Below are positions 42,101 through 54,900 of a stretch of 64,000 nucleotides of DNA, one piece after another. Source of the stretch: Onchocerca lupi. Lineage: Eukaryota > Nematoda > Chromadorea > Rhabditida > Onchocercidae. Under the pieces are notes generated by a model, which saw nothing but the letters and a program-made list of their open reading frames with translations, had not been told where the DNA came from and did not search any database. A program made the translations under genes and the position numbers. Where the stretch lies: contig JAOVVO010000013.1 in NCBI GenBank assembly GCA_028564675.1, positions 1-64,000 on the forward strand, read 5' to 3'. Positions within the stretch are counted from its first letter, which is position 1. The number at the start of each line of letters is the position of its first letter.

Positions 42101-45100
42101 TGGTCTTTTCAGATATTCTTCCGCAGTTGTTTGCACGGCTCAATCATCCAGTGCATGCTGTGCGTGACACGCTTTGCACCATACTGGAAAGAATTGCAGC
42201 TACATCGCCACATGCACTTTGCTATCCTGCCATCGTCGGTGCCACTCAACCCATTGTTATTCACAACGAATATGTAGATAATAGTGAAATGGAGAAAAAT
42301 GATTTTGTCGATGTTATCGATGAAGAGAAGAAAAAACGTGCTGAACAGGTTTGTTGTGATCTAATGATCTGGTATATTTAATCATAAATTATGATTAGAA
42401 TAATTAGCAACTATTGAAGAGCAAGGATAAAAGTCATAGTCATAGTTGACTATGAAAGTTGGGATTTTTCAGAATACAAATTGTCGGAATTTTACACAAT
42501 ACAAAATCTTTTTCAGTACTATTAATTCATTTTCTGATGTTGCTCTGTTTGAATTTTAATCTTTGGCTATTTGCATAAATTAAAAAAGAAAACTGAAACG
42601 AAAAAAACGAAGATTTACAATATTCTCCAGGATCGGTCACTAATGTTTGAATGTTGTCAGCGCGTTGTAGCACGAATGCAGGCATTGTTTCCTGATCTTG
42701 TCAAGGATGTCACTGAATTTGTTAAGGTACGATTCGAAAATTTCTTTAATTGTATAGGATCAAGAAGGACTAAATCAAGTTGTAAATGGATTATAGGAAC
42801 TACAAAGGATCGATATGCTGCATGAAGAACGTTGGACTTTTGTTTTGACAAATTTGGATCTCGAAATGAATCGTCGAATTTTACAAATTGAAACAGAAAT
42901 GATGAAAACTTTGACAAATACACATTTAAATGATGATGAAAAAAAGGAGATTATTCACGAGAAAACAGTTATATTTACATCTTTGGTAATACATTCGTAT
43001 GTTTGTCTTATTTTCGATTCTTAATTTCAGGTTAAATATTTAGGCTGAATAAAAAAAATTGGGATTTCAGTTGAGAGGCTCTCGTACATTATGAATGAAG
43101 ACTTCTGAGTAAACAAATTAATAACAGGAACAATAAAGGAAATAAAAAATATGGATCACGAATTCGTAGAAATTTGAAGCAAAAATTTTATTCTCTCTGC
43201 ATTTACCTTTTTAATTCGATGATTCTTTGCTAGATATTCTATTTTTTGTATCTGTAGAAAGGAATCCTTGACGGCTCTCAAAACTTCATTGAAATTGTGA
43301 AATGAGATCTAACATTTCCTTTTTTGTTATTATTTATCAATTGTCTAGTATTGCCACTAATAGAATGGCAGAGTAGAAATCCATTTTGGGATAAACTGAA
43401 ACATTTAAAAACCTTCATACAGTCTTTAAAAGTTGTTCTTCAGCGCTAAAAGAATTTTTTCTAGATATATCGTATTGTTGAAGATTTATATGAAAAAACG
43501 TGTACTAGCGTACCGAGGACTGTAAATGAAAAGCAGTTTCAAGACATATATCTTACAACTATTGAAGAAGCTATAAAAACTCTTCGATTGAATAAATCAG
43601 AACCACGCCAAGCCTGGGCTTCATTCAAACTTGTAATTTCTTATTTTCTTAATGATTCTTGACAAATGAATATAATGAACAGTTGTGAAGATAATTGTTA
43701 TAAGAATCGATTAGATCAACTAATTGTTTTTGTTGGCGATTTCCCTTTATAATTATGGGAAGTTGAAAAAACTATCTTGTTTTACATATCCTCTCATTTA
43801 GACCAGATTTTGATCTTTAAATAATTCTTATGTCTATGCTGTTTTGAAAGAGAGAACAGATGAACACAGAAGAATGAAAGTTTCGTTTTTTTTTTTTCTT
43901 TTTTTTTTTTACTTCCTTTCTGTGTATATTTTCTTATGTTTGAATAATAGATTTAGATGACTTTTAATACAACAGCATATAACATTAATTTGCAGTTGTT
44001 GGCGCAATTAAATCAGCGAGCAAACAGACGCTCATTCGCTTGTCTCCAAATGGCTGACATTTCACCTCGTCTTACTGCATTAAGTAAAACACATGTTGGT
44101 TTAATTTTGATTATTTGCATTTTTTTGGTTCTCTAATTTACTTTTTTTTAAAATTAATCCTAGTTCAATTCAATTTGACTTTCTCCTGTTGCAATCAACC
44201 AATGATATATAGAGAAGGTAAGAGCTGTGTCCAAGTGGTTAATAGCATCTTGTGGACCGATGTTTACCAAAAGGTTGTTAAGTCTTATTAATGAATATTA
44301 TTAGCATTAATTTCATTTGACATCAGATGACTTAGTTGTGAATTTGGATATAATTTGCAATTATAGGTACCACTTCCTGGACAAGAATATAAAAATTTTT
44401 CCGATGTTGTAATGATGGAACGAATTAGCAAGCAAACGATAATATTACCAACTAAAACGCGACCAAGAAAAATTGTATTTCATGGATCGGATGGGAAGGA
44501 GTGGGTTTTTGTATTTTATTTTCTTGTCGCTTTAAAACACAAATATGTTCAATGAGCAATTATGATCATTGCAGATATGAAATAAGTACATTAAGATTGT
44601 TGATAAATCGCGAGATTTTTTTTCTCAAGAGTTTGTAAGCAGCTAATCTTGAGACAGTGATTTTTGAGATTTGAGATGACAGCTGATTTTGAGACTTGAG
44701 ATTTTTTGAGATAGTGTTTGTGGTGATTTGGATGGTGCTCTTACTAAACTTTTGTCTTAGCAGTATCAACGGATAACAAAGTTCTCGCAAATTCATAATT
44801 AAGAACTGGAAGTTTTTCAATACGATTTTCCAAAGGTTTCATTTTAAAAATTCCTTTTTCAAAAAAAAAAAAAGAATTTGTATTGCAGTTATCCTTTCCT
44901 TTTCAAAGGACAGGAAGATTTACATTTGGACGAACGTGTTATGCAGTTATTGCGTATTTGTAATTTAATGCTTTCGAGAAAGGAAACTGATTGGCCATCT
45001 TATATAGCCGAGAATTATTCGGTTATTCCTCTCGGCTCTCGTTCAGGCCTTATCGAATGGGTTGAAGGGGCGACACCTGTATTTCAAGTTTACCGGAAGT

Positions 45101-48100
45101 GGCAACTTCGTCAAGCAGCTGAGAATATCTCAAATCAAAGAATGAATGAAGTTGAAAGACCAAGTGCATTATTCTTCAAGAAACTTAGGGCAGCTTTCCA
45201 AGCTAACGTAAGTTCATAAAGCTTTCTCCCAAATTTTTTTTTTAAGCTCTCTCATCAAGATGTTCTTGGTGCCTTGAATTCTATCAATTATTTTAATTTT
45301 GTTTAAGAACTCATTTCTCTGAGATTTGAATATTTTAGAGCTACTTGCATCAGTCGAGCATACATGAGTTTGTTTTATTTGAACGAGTACAATTCTTTTT
45401 GCTTAGAACTTCTGGAGTTTCTTTATCACTGATCTTTTATAAAGCTGTGCTGAATTCCTAGTAATAATAATTGTTGCTGTTTGTTGCGATTTTATGTTGA
45501 TATTTTCAAAATTCATATTTTCAGAAAATCCCGAAAGAATTCATCAATGATCGTCAAAAATGGCCATATTCAATATTAAAAGATGTTGTTGAAGAATTAA
45601 TCGAGGAAACCCCGCAAGATCTTCTTTCACGGTACCATTTTTTAGTCAAATCATACTTTTTCAACTAGAAGCTTAATTTATGTGTGTTAGTGCTTCAGTT
45701 TATAAAGCGATCAGTAATTTTTTGTAAAATTTCGTGCATATTTCAAGGAAATCCTAGTTTCAACTTAATAAAGCAAGTATATGATATTCAATTTTTCTTT
45801 TTTAAGAGAGTTGTGGCTTCGAGCTGGTAGTTCAGATACATGGTTCCGAGTTACCGAAAGATTTGCCCGATCAACAGCAGTCATGTCAATGCTGGGCAGT
45901 ATAATAGGTCTGGGTGATCGCCATTTAGACAACGTTTTGGTTAATTTTGAATTTGGGCATGTGGTACATATTGATTACAATGTCTGCTTTGACAAAGTAT
46001 GTGGTATTGTTTTTTTCAATTGAGTTATTCTGCACGAGATTATTTTTATGTAAATTTATATTTTTTTTATCTGCACTAATAAGAATATTTAATTGAAAAA
46101 CTAATGTGTGATATGTGTTGCCCTGTAAAACCCAAGTAAGTTAATGAAAACTAAAGTTTTCCAGGGTCGAAATTTGCGCGTACCAGAAATGGTACCATTC
46201 CGTTTGACTGGGAATATTGTTCGAGCTCTTGGTCCTACCGATGTTGAAGTAAGTTTTTAAATTTACTTTTATATTTTGTAAAACTTTCTGTGTTTTCATT
46301 CAAATTTCTTAAGTTATTTACTTTATCCTTACAATATTGTTTCTTAATCAAAAGTAAATTTATATTTTATGTGTTGACTTCCATTTTCATCAAAAACAGT
46401 ATCGCTTTTAAGGGGACTTTTCGGCTTTCTTCTGAAAATGTGTTAAAAAAACTCCGTGCTGGGAAGGAAATATTGTTGACAATGTTGGATGCATTTGTTT
46501 ACGATCCATTAGTTGATTGGGCTGCTGCACAAGATGATCTTGGCTCCAGATCAATGATTGGTGTTGCAACAATCATTGCTGTATATGGTTTGAAGTTTTA
46601 CGTATTCTTGAAAGTTTTTGTCTTATTTTCTTTTATTCCGGCTATAAATGAGCTTGAAAAAGAGTACTATATACGTATGATATATTACGCAAAAATTGAG
46701 ATTTTTCTGCTGGCTGTTATTTTTTCTTAGTTAATAAATTCAAATTATTGCTAATTATTGGATTAGTTTTTAGGAGTTGTTGATAGTCATTCCGATATTT
46801 TACATGCGATGGCTCTATCACTATTTGCTCTTCGTATCAGAGAACTCTCTGCTGCATGGCTTGAAAACAGGTTGGCTAAAACCTTTTTTTGTATTATTTT
46901 TTGCTAGGAAATTGACAGATGATTTTTTTTTTTTTTCATATGCATTAGTTCTTGGTCACTTTTGATACCAAATGTTGATTTATTATTTCAATTTTTGATT
47001 ATTAACTAGTTGATACTTGGTTGATAAATAGAACTTTTTTTTTGCAGAGATCATCTTAAGCAAATCCTAGCATCTGTTGTCAACATATTAGAGAAATTGT
47101 ACACAAATTCTCAGAAAGGTGTGGAAAATCGACCTCAGAATTGGGAAGAGGAAGTAAGTAAACTGGAAATGGAAAAACTGTCAATTCAACGTGATTTGAA
47201 AAACGTAATTACAGAACATCATTCTATAATGCATAATATACGTCCTCTGCTTCGTTCCTTTTCTCATGTAAGTTTTGATTAAGCGGCTCTTAATATCATG
47301 CAAATTTTTAATTAATACATATATATATAAAGTCTGGATTTTATTCTCAGCAGATCTAATTGAATTATGAATTTTGAATAGAAAGGTCGAGATTGCTATG
47401 GTTAAATATTTTGAGACTGAAAAATTTTTGGCTTGAAACAAAGAAAAGACATTTATTCACATAAATTTTAAGCAGCAACACAGTGGCGAAAATGTTTTAT
47501 TGAGAAGTTTACTAATTTATTTCTTGTCCCTATCAGAGAATGTGTAGTGAATTCGTTGCTGGGTAGTAATTAACAATTAGAAGTCTTCAAAGCAGAGAAG
47601 AGTTTCGATAGAAAGCCATAATATTACTTAGTTTGATTATTGGTGATATAGATATTATTGTTTTATAAGAACTAATGCAGTTTGCAATATTAGTTTAGCA
47701 TTCAATATTGGCATTTTTAGTGTGTTCTGGACTAATTAATGAACCGCTTAGAATTGTTTTACACAAAGCTATTACTGTTCCCATAAAAACTCCTGTGAGT
47801 CCAAGAAGAATCGTTAAAGAGAAAAAGCCTATCAACATCAATTTTTTTTTATATCAATAGCTGCAGATAGATATTAACTAATAGAGTAAGCTTCAAGAAA
47901 TGTGGTATTAGTTGATTTTTATTTTTTGTAAATTATGAAATTTCAAGCATTTCAGAAAAATGAAGCGTTTGCTATTTACTTGCAACAATATAAAGAATTA
48001 TTCAGTGATCCACTAATCAAGGGGCTTAAGTTATTGGATGATACATATAATGGTTCCGCCGCATCCATTGATCTTTTCAAATTTGTTATTAACAATATCC

Positions 48101-48704
48101 CAAGGTTGTTCAATAAATAGCTTTTGATTCAATTTTCAAAGAGAAAAGGGTATTTTAAATTTCCACAAATAATTTATTCTCCAGACAGCATCTCACTTGA
48201 ATGTCATTATAGCATCTTCGAAAATTTGTTATTATTGGAAAAAGGGAAAGATCGAGTGGAAATGCCTTTTCGCAGTGATAAATCTTCACCAGTGGAACAT
48301 CATGAGGGTAAAATTATCATTTGGAAACTTTGCTGATAACCATGTAATTTTTTAGCATATCTATCAGAAATTAATATATTACATGTTTTAAAGGACAACA
48401 GCAGCAGAATTTACACGGTAAGCATGTTTCGAAGAGAGTACGGATGAAACTGGAAGGAATGATTGTAAGTGGCACCAGTAAGAATGATAATGCAAAAAGT
48501 GATGCTAATATTATAAGCGAACCGTTAACACCATCAGAACAGGTATATCTAAATTTCGGGCTCTGAGTTTCAAAGAATTCAGTTTAAACTCATATAAATC
48601 ATACCAATATATAATTTTTTTTTCAGGTTGACTTATTAATTCAACAGGCAACAAATATAAGTAATTTGGCATTGATGTATGAAGGATGGACAGCCTGGGT
48701 GTAA
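27192..48704 (+). CDS. smg-1: SMG-1 PIKK-family kinase of nonsense-mediated decay, complete
   Basis: Modelled as 48 exons: 27192-27245 (tentative), 27804-27896, 28066-28202, 28473-28620, 28751-28876, 29389-29559, 29804-29935, 30315-30536, 30917-31115, 31576-31706, 31956-32086, 32372-32605, 32872-33074, 33582-33768, 34391-34531, 35179-35369, 36045-36328, 36755-36947, 37164-37326, 37434-37518, 37626-37753, 38233-38379, 38472-38625, 38858-39148, 39306-39443, 39593-39799, 40192-40405, 40619-40797, 41071-41207, 41430-41559, 41641-41761, 42113-42348, 42631-42726, 42797-42985, 43465-43632, 43996-44094, 44367-44500, 44889-45207, 45525-45631, 45807-45996, 46165-46248, 46413-46587, 46774-46870, 47048-47267, 47956-48104, 48189-48307, 48394-48542, 48627-48704. 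Phases join to 2,559 codons plus stop. Helical HEAT-like repeats are followed by a FAT region, kinase and FATC (MYEGWTAWV). The family phosphorylates UPF1/SMG-2 on mRNAs with premature stops. The post-kinase tail is far shorter than in human SMG1. Exon 1 and the donor at 36947 are uncertain. Confidence 0.93.
44367..46587 (+). other. smg-1: SMG-1 catalytic domain exons
   Basis: The kinase domain spans about residues 1954-2300 over six exons. The N-lobe has the SMG1-type strand ILPTKTRPRK and YPFLFKGQEDLHLDERVMQ. The catalytic loop is GLGDRHLDN (about 2174), and the metal-binding motif is HIDYN (about 2194), the SMG1-specific variant of the usual Asp-Phe-Gly. The activation segment ends VPFRLT, and AFVYDPLVDW closes the C-lobe. 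All expected catalytic residues are present, so an active kinase is predicted. Confidence 0.93.
44645..44725. repeat. Degenerate TTGAGAT short tandem repeat in a smg-1 intron
   Basis: Several copies of ttgaga(t) occur at irregular spacing inside the intron 44501-44888. This is low-complexity sequence with no evident role. Confidence 0.5.
48394..48704 (+). other. smg-1: SMG-1 C-terminal FATC exons
   Basis: The last two exons encode KRVRMKLEG, a hydrophilic linker and then the FATC, ending EGWTAWV before TAA (48702-48704). This ending matches animal SMG1 proteins and distinguishes the gene from TOR, ATM, ATR and DNA-PK. In the family, FATC packs against the kinase lobe and is needed for activity. 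Confidence 0.93.
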
Positions 48705-51700
48705 TATATCTGCTTTTGTTGAGCAGGTTTATGTTCTGATGAGGTAATTATTTTATCTTTGCTATTTAATAAGCATTTCAAATTATAATTGGTTTAAAAT
48801 TTCAATTACTGATGACGGTTCTTTTATTTTCTAGATAAGATGTTTATAATCAGTGGAAAAAATATTATAATTATTACTTTTCATTAGTGTAGAAGATCTT
48901 TCTAGAGATCTTTTTAATTTTGAAGCTATTCTTTGTTCTGGTTAATTCTTCTCGTAAGTGATATTTCAATATCTGTAAAGTGCAACGAAAAATAGTCTGA
49001 CACAGCTAAAGAAGGTGTCTTTTGATAATCTGACATAAGTTTATTGAATGGAGTTTTCAATATTGCATCTCACGGTTGCTTATGACGACGCATCTGAATT
49101 ATGCCATTGTGTTATAAGACTTATTCTGAAGCATAGCAATTTACATCAGACAATTACTGATTGTGTGAAATATATTATCTGAGTCTTTCTACATTTCAGG
49201 GATAATTTCCTTCTTTACATGATCGGCTTTGCCCACAAATAAAGAGGATGTTTCCATCATATCGTAACAGCTCTCAAAATCAAAACACCGGAAGTCATTT
49301 AAATGCTTCCAAAAACAAGTTCGCTAACAAACAGCTAAATTCCTGATTATATACTATAATGCTACTTAACATCATCATGTTGCTCATTACTTCTTCACCT
49401 GTCGATGCATGGATGATGGACTTTTATGCGAACTTGTGAAATGGTGTGAGTTGCGCACGATGCTTATGCGGACGTATAAAGACATGTTTTGTTGCTATTG
49501 GTTCGTTGGGCCACTTTATCTTCTGGTTCTTCATGGAGCTACAAAGATGCAAGCGACTTTAAAAAAATTTTTTCTTTCATGTTTATTACCAATTGCTTTG
49601 GACTTTGCTTGAGGCTCATCATTAATTATGTGATAGATATTTAATAAATTTCTGTCAAGAATAAGTTAAGATTTGTCGAAAAAGCCCAAAATGAATCCGA
49701 CAGAAGTTTACATGATTTAGTGTGGTGTAAAGTTGCCTAGCTTAAATTTGTCGCATAGTTTGTTTTTAACTGTTAAACTTTAAAAAACAACAGCAATTGT
49801 CCGATTTAGAACGAAGATTTCTGCCGTAGGAATTAAGTTTTAACGATTGATTAACTACTTGTTGTGTAACAGCAAGCAGTTCGCTTAATTCAGGCATACT
49901 GAGCCAACTGGAAGATTTGAATTCATTTCTAGAGTATTGCATAACTTATATGAATTTGTACAAGATTAGGGATGTACACTCCGAGATACTGATACAAACT
50001 CTATATCAGCAAATATGTCAGCTTTAAAACAAAGTCTCCAGCCCTTAATTTTTATTACTATATTTGCACAGTTCTCTTTTTGCAGCAATCTGTTTATTCT
50101 TTTCTCTAATCTATATTCTTATCAACTATTTTATTTCAAAATCCTGTTATTCTGGAAATCCTAGAAAGTAATGGTGTTGGTAATGTGATTTTATGGTATT
50201 GTCTTCGAAAAGGATTGTTATCGGCTGATTTTCATTGATCAGTTACTAGATTTTGTATTTTCGAATTTAAGATTGAAATAAAGTTTTTTGGAGCATGAGA
50301 GCTTGCATATGAGCAAAATTTTCTAGTTTGCTTTGTCTTATAATGGTACAAATCAAGATATGTCCCCAATGGATTCACTGAAGATTAGCAATTCGTGGAA
50401 GCTATAATTGTAGAATACCTTTTTTAATTAGATTTTAAAATTTTATCGCGTATGGACTGATTAGTCACCGCGACTAAATACTTTTTTAGTTGAAAATTCA
50501 GACGATAAACACCTTTTCATTGTGAAAGAAAAATATGAGATCAAAACTAAATCAATAATAATTTCTGTTTAGCACAAAATATCGATTATTCGTTGCATGG
50601 AGTAAAGTTTGCATACCTGTGATTGGGAATGCAATAAATCATAATACGAATATTTGTTTAGGATAAAGTAATTCTCAATTCTGCTACTATCTTCTTTCAT
50701 TCTAAAAGGAAAAAGCATAAAGGTTTTTGGGAGAAATTGCAGAGGATAATTGCGTGTGGAGTAATTTATTACTATCTGTAGAGTGTTGGATTTGAAATTT
50801 TTCTAGCAAATTCAGAGTGTCTTATGCATTGAATCAGCTCATTAAAAATTGAAATGTTATGGGTAAGGGCTTTTTTCGCTTATAAAAAGAAAAAAAAAAC
50901 AAATTTTAGTAAAGTACAATAAAAAAAATTAGAAATTGCTAATTAGTTTGGATGAAGCTAGAAAAAAGTCGAGGAAATGAGATATTTGCTTCACCAACTC
51001 CCTCAGAATTCTAAATCATAGACCAATTAATGATGGAATTGCAAAATTTTTTAAAAGATATAAAAATGATAATAAATTTCGCTTCAGATCAAGACCTATC
51101 AAGACTATTGGCTTGATGTAAGCTAAGCTGAAAGAAGTCTATGGCCTGGTTTACATAAGAGATTAGCAATTAATTGACAACATTTTGCAAAATTATGCTA
51201 ATTATAGTTTGAAATGTGCTTTGAAATATATGAGTTCCAACATTTCTCGTATTTTGCATTATTTTTAGATTATATTTATAAGGACAACATATTTTTAAGA
51301 AATCGAATCAAAAAACAAATCACCGGTATTTTCGTTCTGACTGGAATTTATCGAATTGAATTTCAATCAAGTTAACAGGAGAAGACCTATTATTATATTT
51401 TGGGTAATTCAAAGTTTAGAATAAGTGAATCATGAATGGAAGAATATCGGATGTTCTAGTGATTTTAACCTAAAAATGACTTTTTTTTTCTGAGCAATGT
51501 AAAGGGAAAGTAAACAAAATAAACACATTCTTTGATGCTTCTTAATCAGAAAATAATATACGGTAGGTGTGGTAGTGATGTAGGCCATGTTTTCTCGACA
51601 TGCTTTCAATTTTTTTATTCACCGTTCAATTTTGTTGAAAGTATGCATAAATATATTTATGCTCTTTCTAGAAAGAAAAAAGGAATATGCAGCGAACCAG

Positions 51701-51941
51701 GCCTGTAGGCTCATGCTAGGCCAGACAGTCGATCCAGCCAGGCCTGGCTATTTTATGGAGTCAACTAATGCCATGAGCCTGGATGAATGGAGCATTATGT
51801 GCACATCATGAAAGTCCACCCATTCCAAAGTCAATTCTCATCACATCTCTGCTTCATTTCAGTCCTCAAAATTGTCCTGGCTTATGCCTGCATTCTTCTT
51901 CTCATCACTTCTTGTGGATCTTTGTCTCTTCATTTAGAAGA
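48705..51941. other. Region 3' of smg-1; no supported gene
   Basis: This presumably contains the smg-1 3' UTR. The first AATAAA I see is at 49238-49243, about 530 nt past the stop. An ORF at 49409-49612 and a GC-richer patch at 51666-51811 (frame containing NQACRLMLGQTVDPARPGYF) have no recognised homologue. The latter lies just 5' of the secreted-protein gene and may be its untranslated leader or a repeat. Confidence 0.45.
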
Positions 51942-54900
51942 ATGTTATCACCGTCGTTATCACTAGCACTGTTATCATTGTGCATTGTGGTCGTTTTATC
52001 TTTGCCATTGGTAAGTGTTCTATTAAACATGAAAGATGAAAATTAAAAGCTTGTTAAATTAAATTAATTAAAAAATAAGTAAAGAAAGTTTATCGAAGAA
52101 ATGAGCTTTGCTTTAATTTTGTTTTACTACTAAAATTTTACGTTATTTAAGGTCGTTGAAATTTTTAGAATAATTATCACTGTAAGATTTTATCATGCAA
52201 ATGACCAATCAACATCTACAAATTGAAGCTCATTTCTAAGCATAGTTTGTTTATCACTTACTCTAGAAAAATTTTGGAAAAAAGAGTTTATCTTTTATCA
52301 CCAATTGTAGAAAAATTCCAGAAAAAGATTCTAAACTCTGGAAAAATCAATTAGTGCATTTACTGCTTAATATTATTCTTCTCGAAAAAGTTGCATCTAA
52401 CGTTACTCTTTGGATTTTAATATCTTACGTATCCATCAGCTCTGCAGAAGTATGAAATCACTATCCATAATTTCTTCTATTCATACGACAAATCGTTTAT
52501 CTTAATTGCTAAATATTGCATAAAATAAAATAAAAAATCGGTGAAATATTTTTACTGAATAAAAAAAAGAAGTTGATGACATCTTTAATCTCTTCCTTTT
52601 TTTTTGAAAAACAATGACTGACATTGATTTATTTATTACATAGATTTTCCACTGTTTACTTTTTCCTTCAGAAACAGTAAAAAGCGTTAAATCACTAATT
52701 GCAAAAAAAAAAAAAAAAACGGCAGATTTCATGAATTGAACTATCGAGTTCAATTGTCAATTAATTAACTTAACTTTCTTCTTTAATTACTGTTTATAAG
52801 CTAACACTTATGTTCCTTTGTACCATGGTATAGGAGTTTAATCATACTTAAAATTTTTATCACGCAAAAAGAATCTTTAGATGGAAAAATAATGGAATAC
52901 TTACAGCATGTTCAGTATATTCCAATAAGAAACAAAGGAGTAAAAACAGAGAAAGGAATTTGGATCGCTTTTTGGAAAAAGATGTTTAGTTGAAATTTCA
53001 CCTATCGTTTGAAAGTTTAAATTGATGTATGCATCTATAGAGGGAAAAAAGAAGTTGAACATTCTGCTTCCAATATTGCTTCTTTAGCAGCCATAAAAAG
53101 ATTTAAAAATTTGAAGACTTTTGTCTTCGAGAAATATTCTTAAAATCTTATCTGATTAAATTGTTTGGGAAGCAATCAAGTTTTTATTATCTGAATTCTG
53201 CTAACAAGGATTTATGCTTTAGTAAGAAATCAAAAAACTTAAATGTATGTAGCTGAATAAAAAAAGTTAATAGGCATTTAAGTTCAAAAAATAACAAGAA
53301 ATCCAATTTAAAATACTATTAAGAACGAAGCAGTGTCAAAGATTCTAAAATACTAATAAGTAATTTGAGCACCGTTTCTAATAATTCTAATTCTAATGAT
53401 TTAATAATTCTTTCAGAGCAAAACTAGTTATGGATTATCAACAAGAAGACACATATTACCATTTTTCAGTAAGTTTTTTTTTTTTTTTCAACAACTAACT
53501 TTTCAGGGCTTCATGAATTTTGAAACATATGTGAAGCAAAAGTAGTTAATTTTGAAAATTTAATGCGAATATTATGAAGATAAAAGTAATAAATGTAGAA
53601 AGTTGTTGCATATGGTTTGAAATTAATTTCACATCAGCATTTTGATAATTATTCAACCTGTGATAAATTGATCGCATTAGCATAAAGTATTGTTGTTGAA
53701 TAGATGAAATTTTGGATAAAAAAATATCAACTGTGCTTATTATCGAAGTTTACTGATAGCATTTAATAAGAAATTTAAAATTTTGCAGCAAATCAATGAT
53801 ATCGGCATGAGATCTGTCAATTCTATGCCATTTTCAATCTTGAAAAGGCAAAATACGTATTCCTATTTCTAATATCACTTTTAATCAGATTATTCAACTT
53901 CCCATACTAACTTTTACAATTAGATGGAACGTGTCAATTTAAAGGCAGCTTGCAAGATAAACAAAAAATTTGGACCGAATATCTATTCCTGCAGAAAAGT
54001 TTCCCTTCATATTCTGCAAAATTTTCGTTCACTTCTTCTATTTATTACATGAAAAGTCAACACTCAAACTATTAGTGCAATTCCTTCTATAATAATGAAA
54101 AATCACAGTGATATTTTAGAATTCTCATGGATGTTATGTAAACAGAGAGAATAATTGGAAATCAATTTTGTTTTTTCAGCAACATTACTTCGACATGTAA
54201 TTTCCAGAAAGGATATACTCTCTTAAGACACAAAAGTTCAGCAAAATATAAGCTCGTTCTCTCTGAAATATAATTTCACTAATCAATATTTTACATCCGA
54301 TCCAGATTGAATCATTTAAACTTGATCACTTTTATCTCTGTCAAAAACTCCTACCTATCTTCTTTTTCACATTCAGTATATCCAAATCAGTAAGAATTCA
54401 TTGTTTGCATTTTGCAATCAGTGCAAACTGTCAAGTGTTATCATTATCTTGATGATGCCAACACTTTATTATTATTTTCAACATTCTCAACTTAATTAAT
54501 ATTGCTTCATATTAATGAAAATGAAGTTAGTAGAAGATTTCGAATGCAAGAAAAAAGATTAATGAATTTTTAAAGAACTAATGAATTTATTACATTGATC
54601 ATGAACTAGAACTACGAATTTGCATTATATGTATCATTCATTTTTTATAGTGTCAAACAATTCCTTTCCTTTCTGACCAAAATTATTCCATAATTATTTC
54701 GGAAATTTTAATTTCATTTGAAATTCCTTCACATTTTCACAAATCCTAAAGAATCGTATCATATTTTTTTATTATCATATCATTATCGTATCTTGATATT
54801 ACCGTAATTGGATAGCACCTGAAGATCAAAAGCGATAAACCGGATAATAAATGTCTTATAGGCCATGGAAATCTACTACTGTCATAGAAATATTTATATA

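Noticed and set aside
44216..44274. Possible extra smg-1 exon containing KWLIASCGPMF
   Set aside because: Neither usable frame fits the phase-0 ends of both neighbouring exons. Direct joining of 43996-44094 to 44367-44500 aligns gap-free with the SMG1 segment before the kinase (ISP...LPG).
49409..49612. 67-codon ORF 3' of smg-1
   Set aside because: It lies in the likely 3' UTR or flank of smg-1, is not recognisable and has no partner exon.
48705..51941. Possible operon linking smg-1 with the downstream secreted-protein gene
   Set aside because: The 3.2-kb gap is far larger than normal nematode operon spacing, and no trans-splicing signal could be identified.
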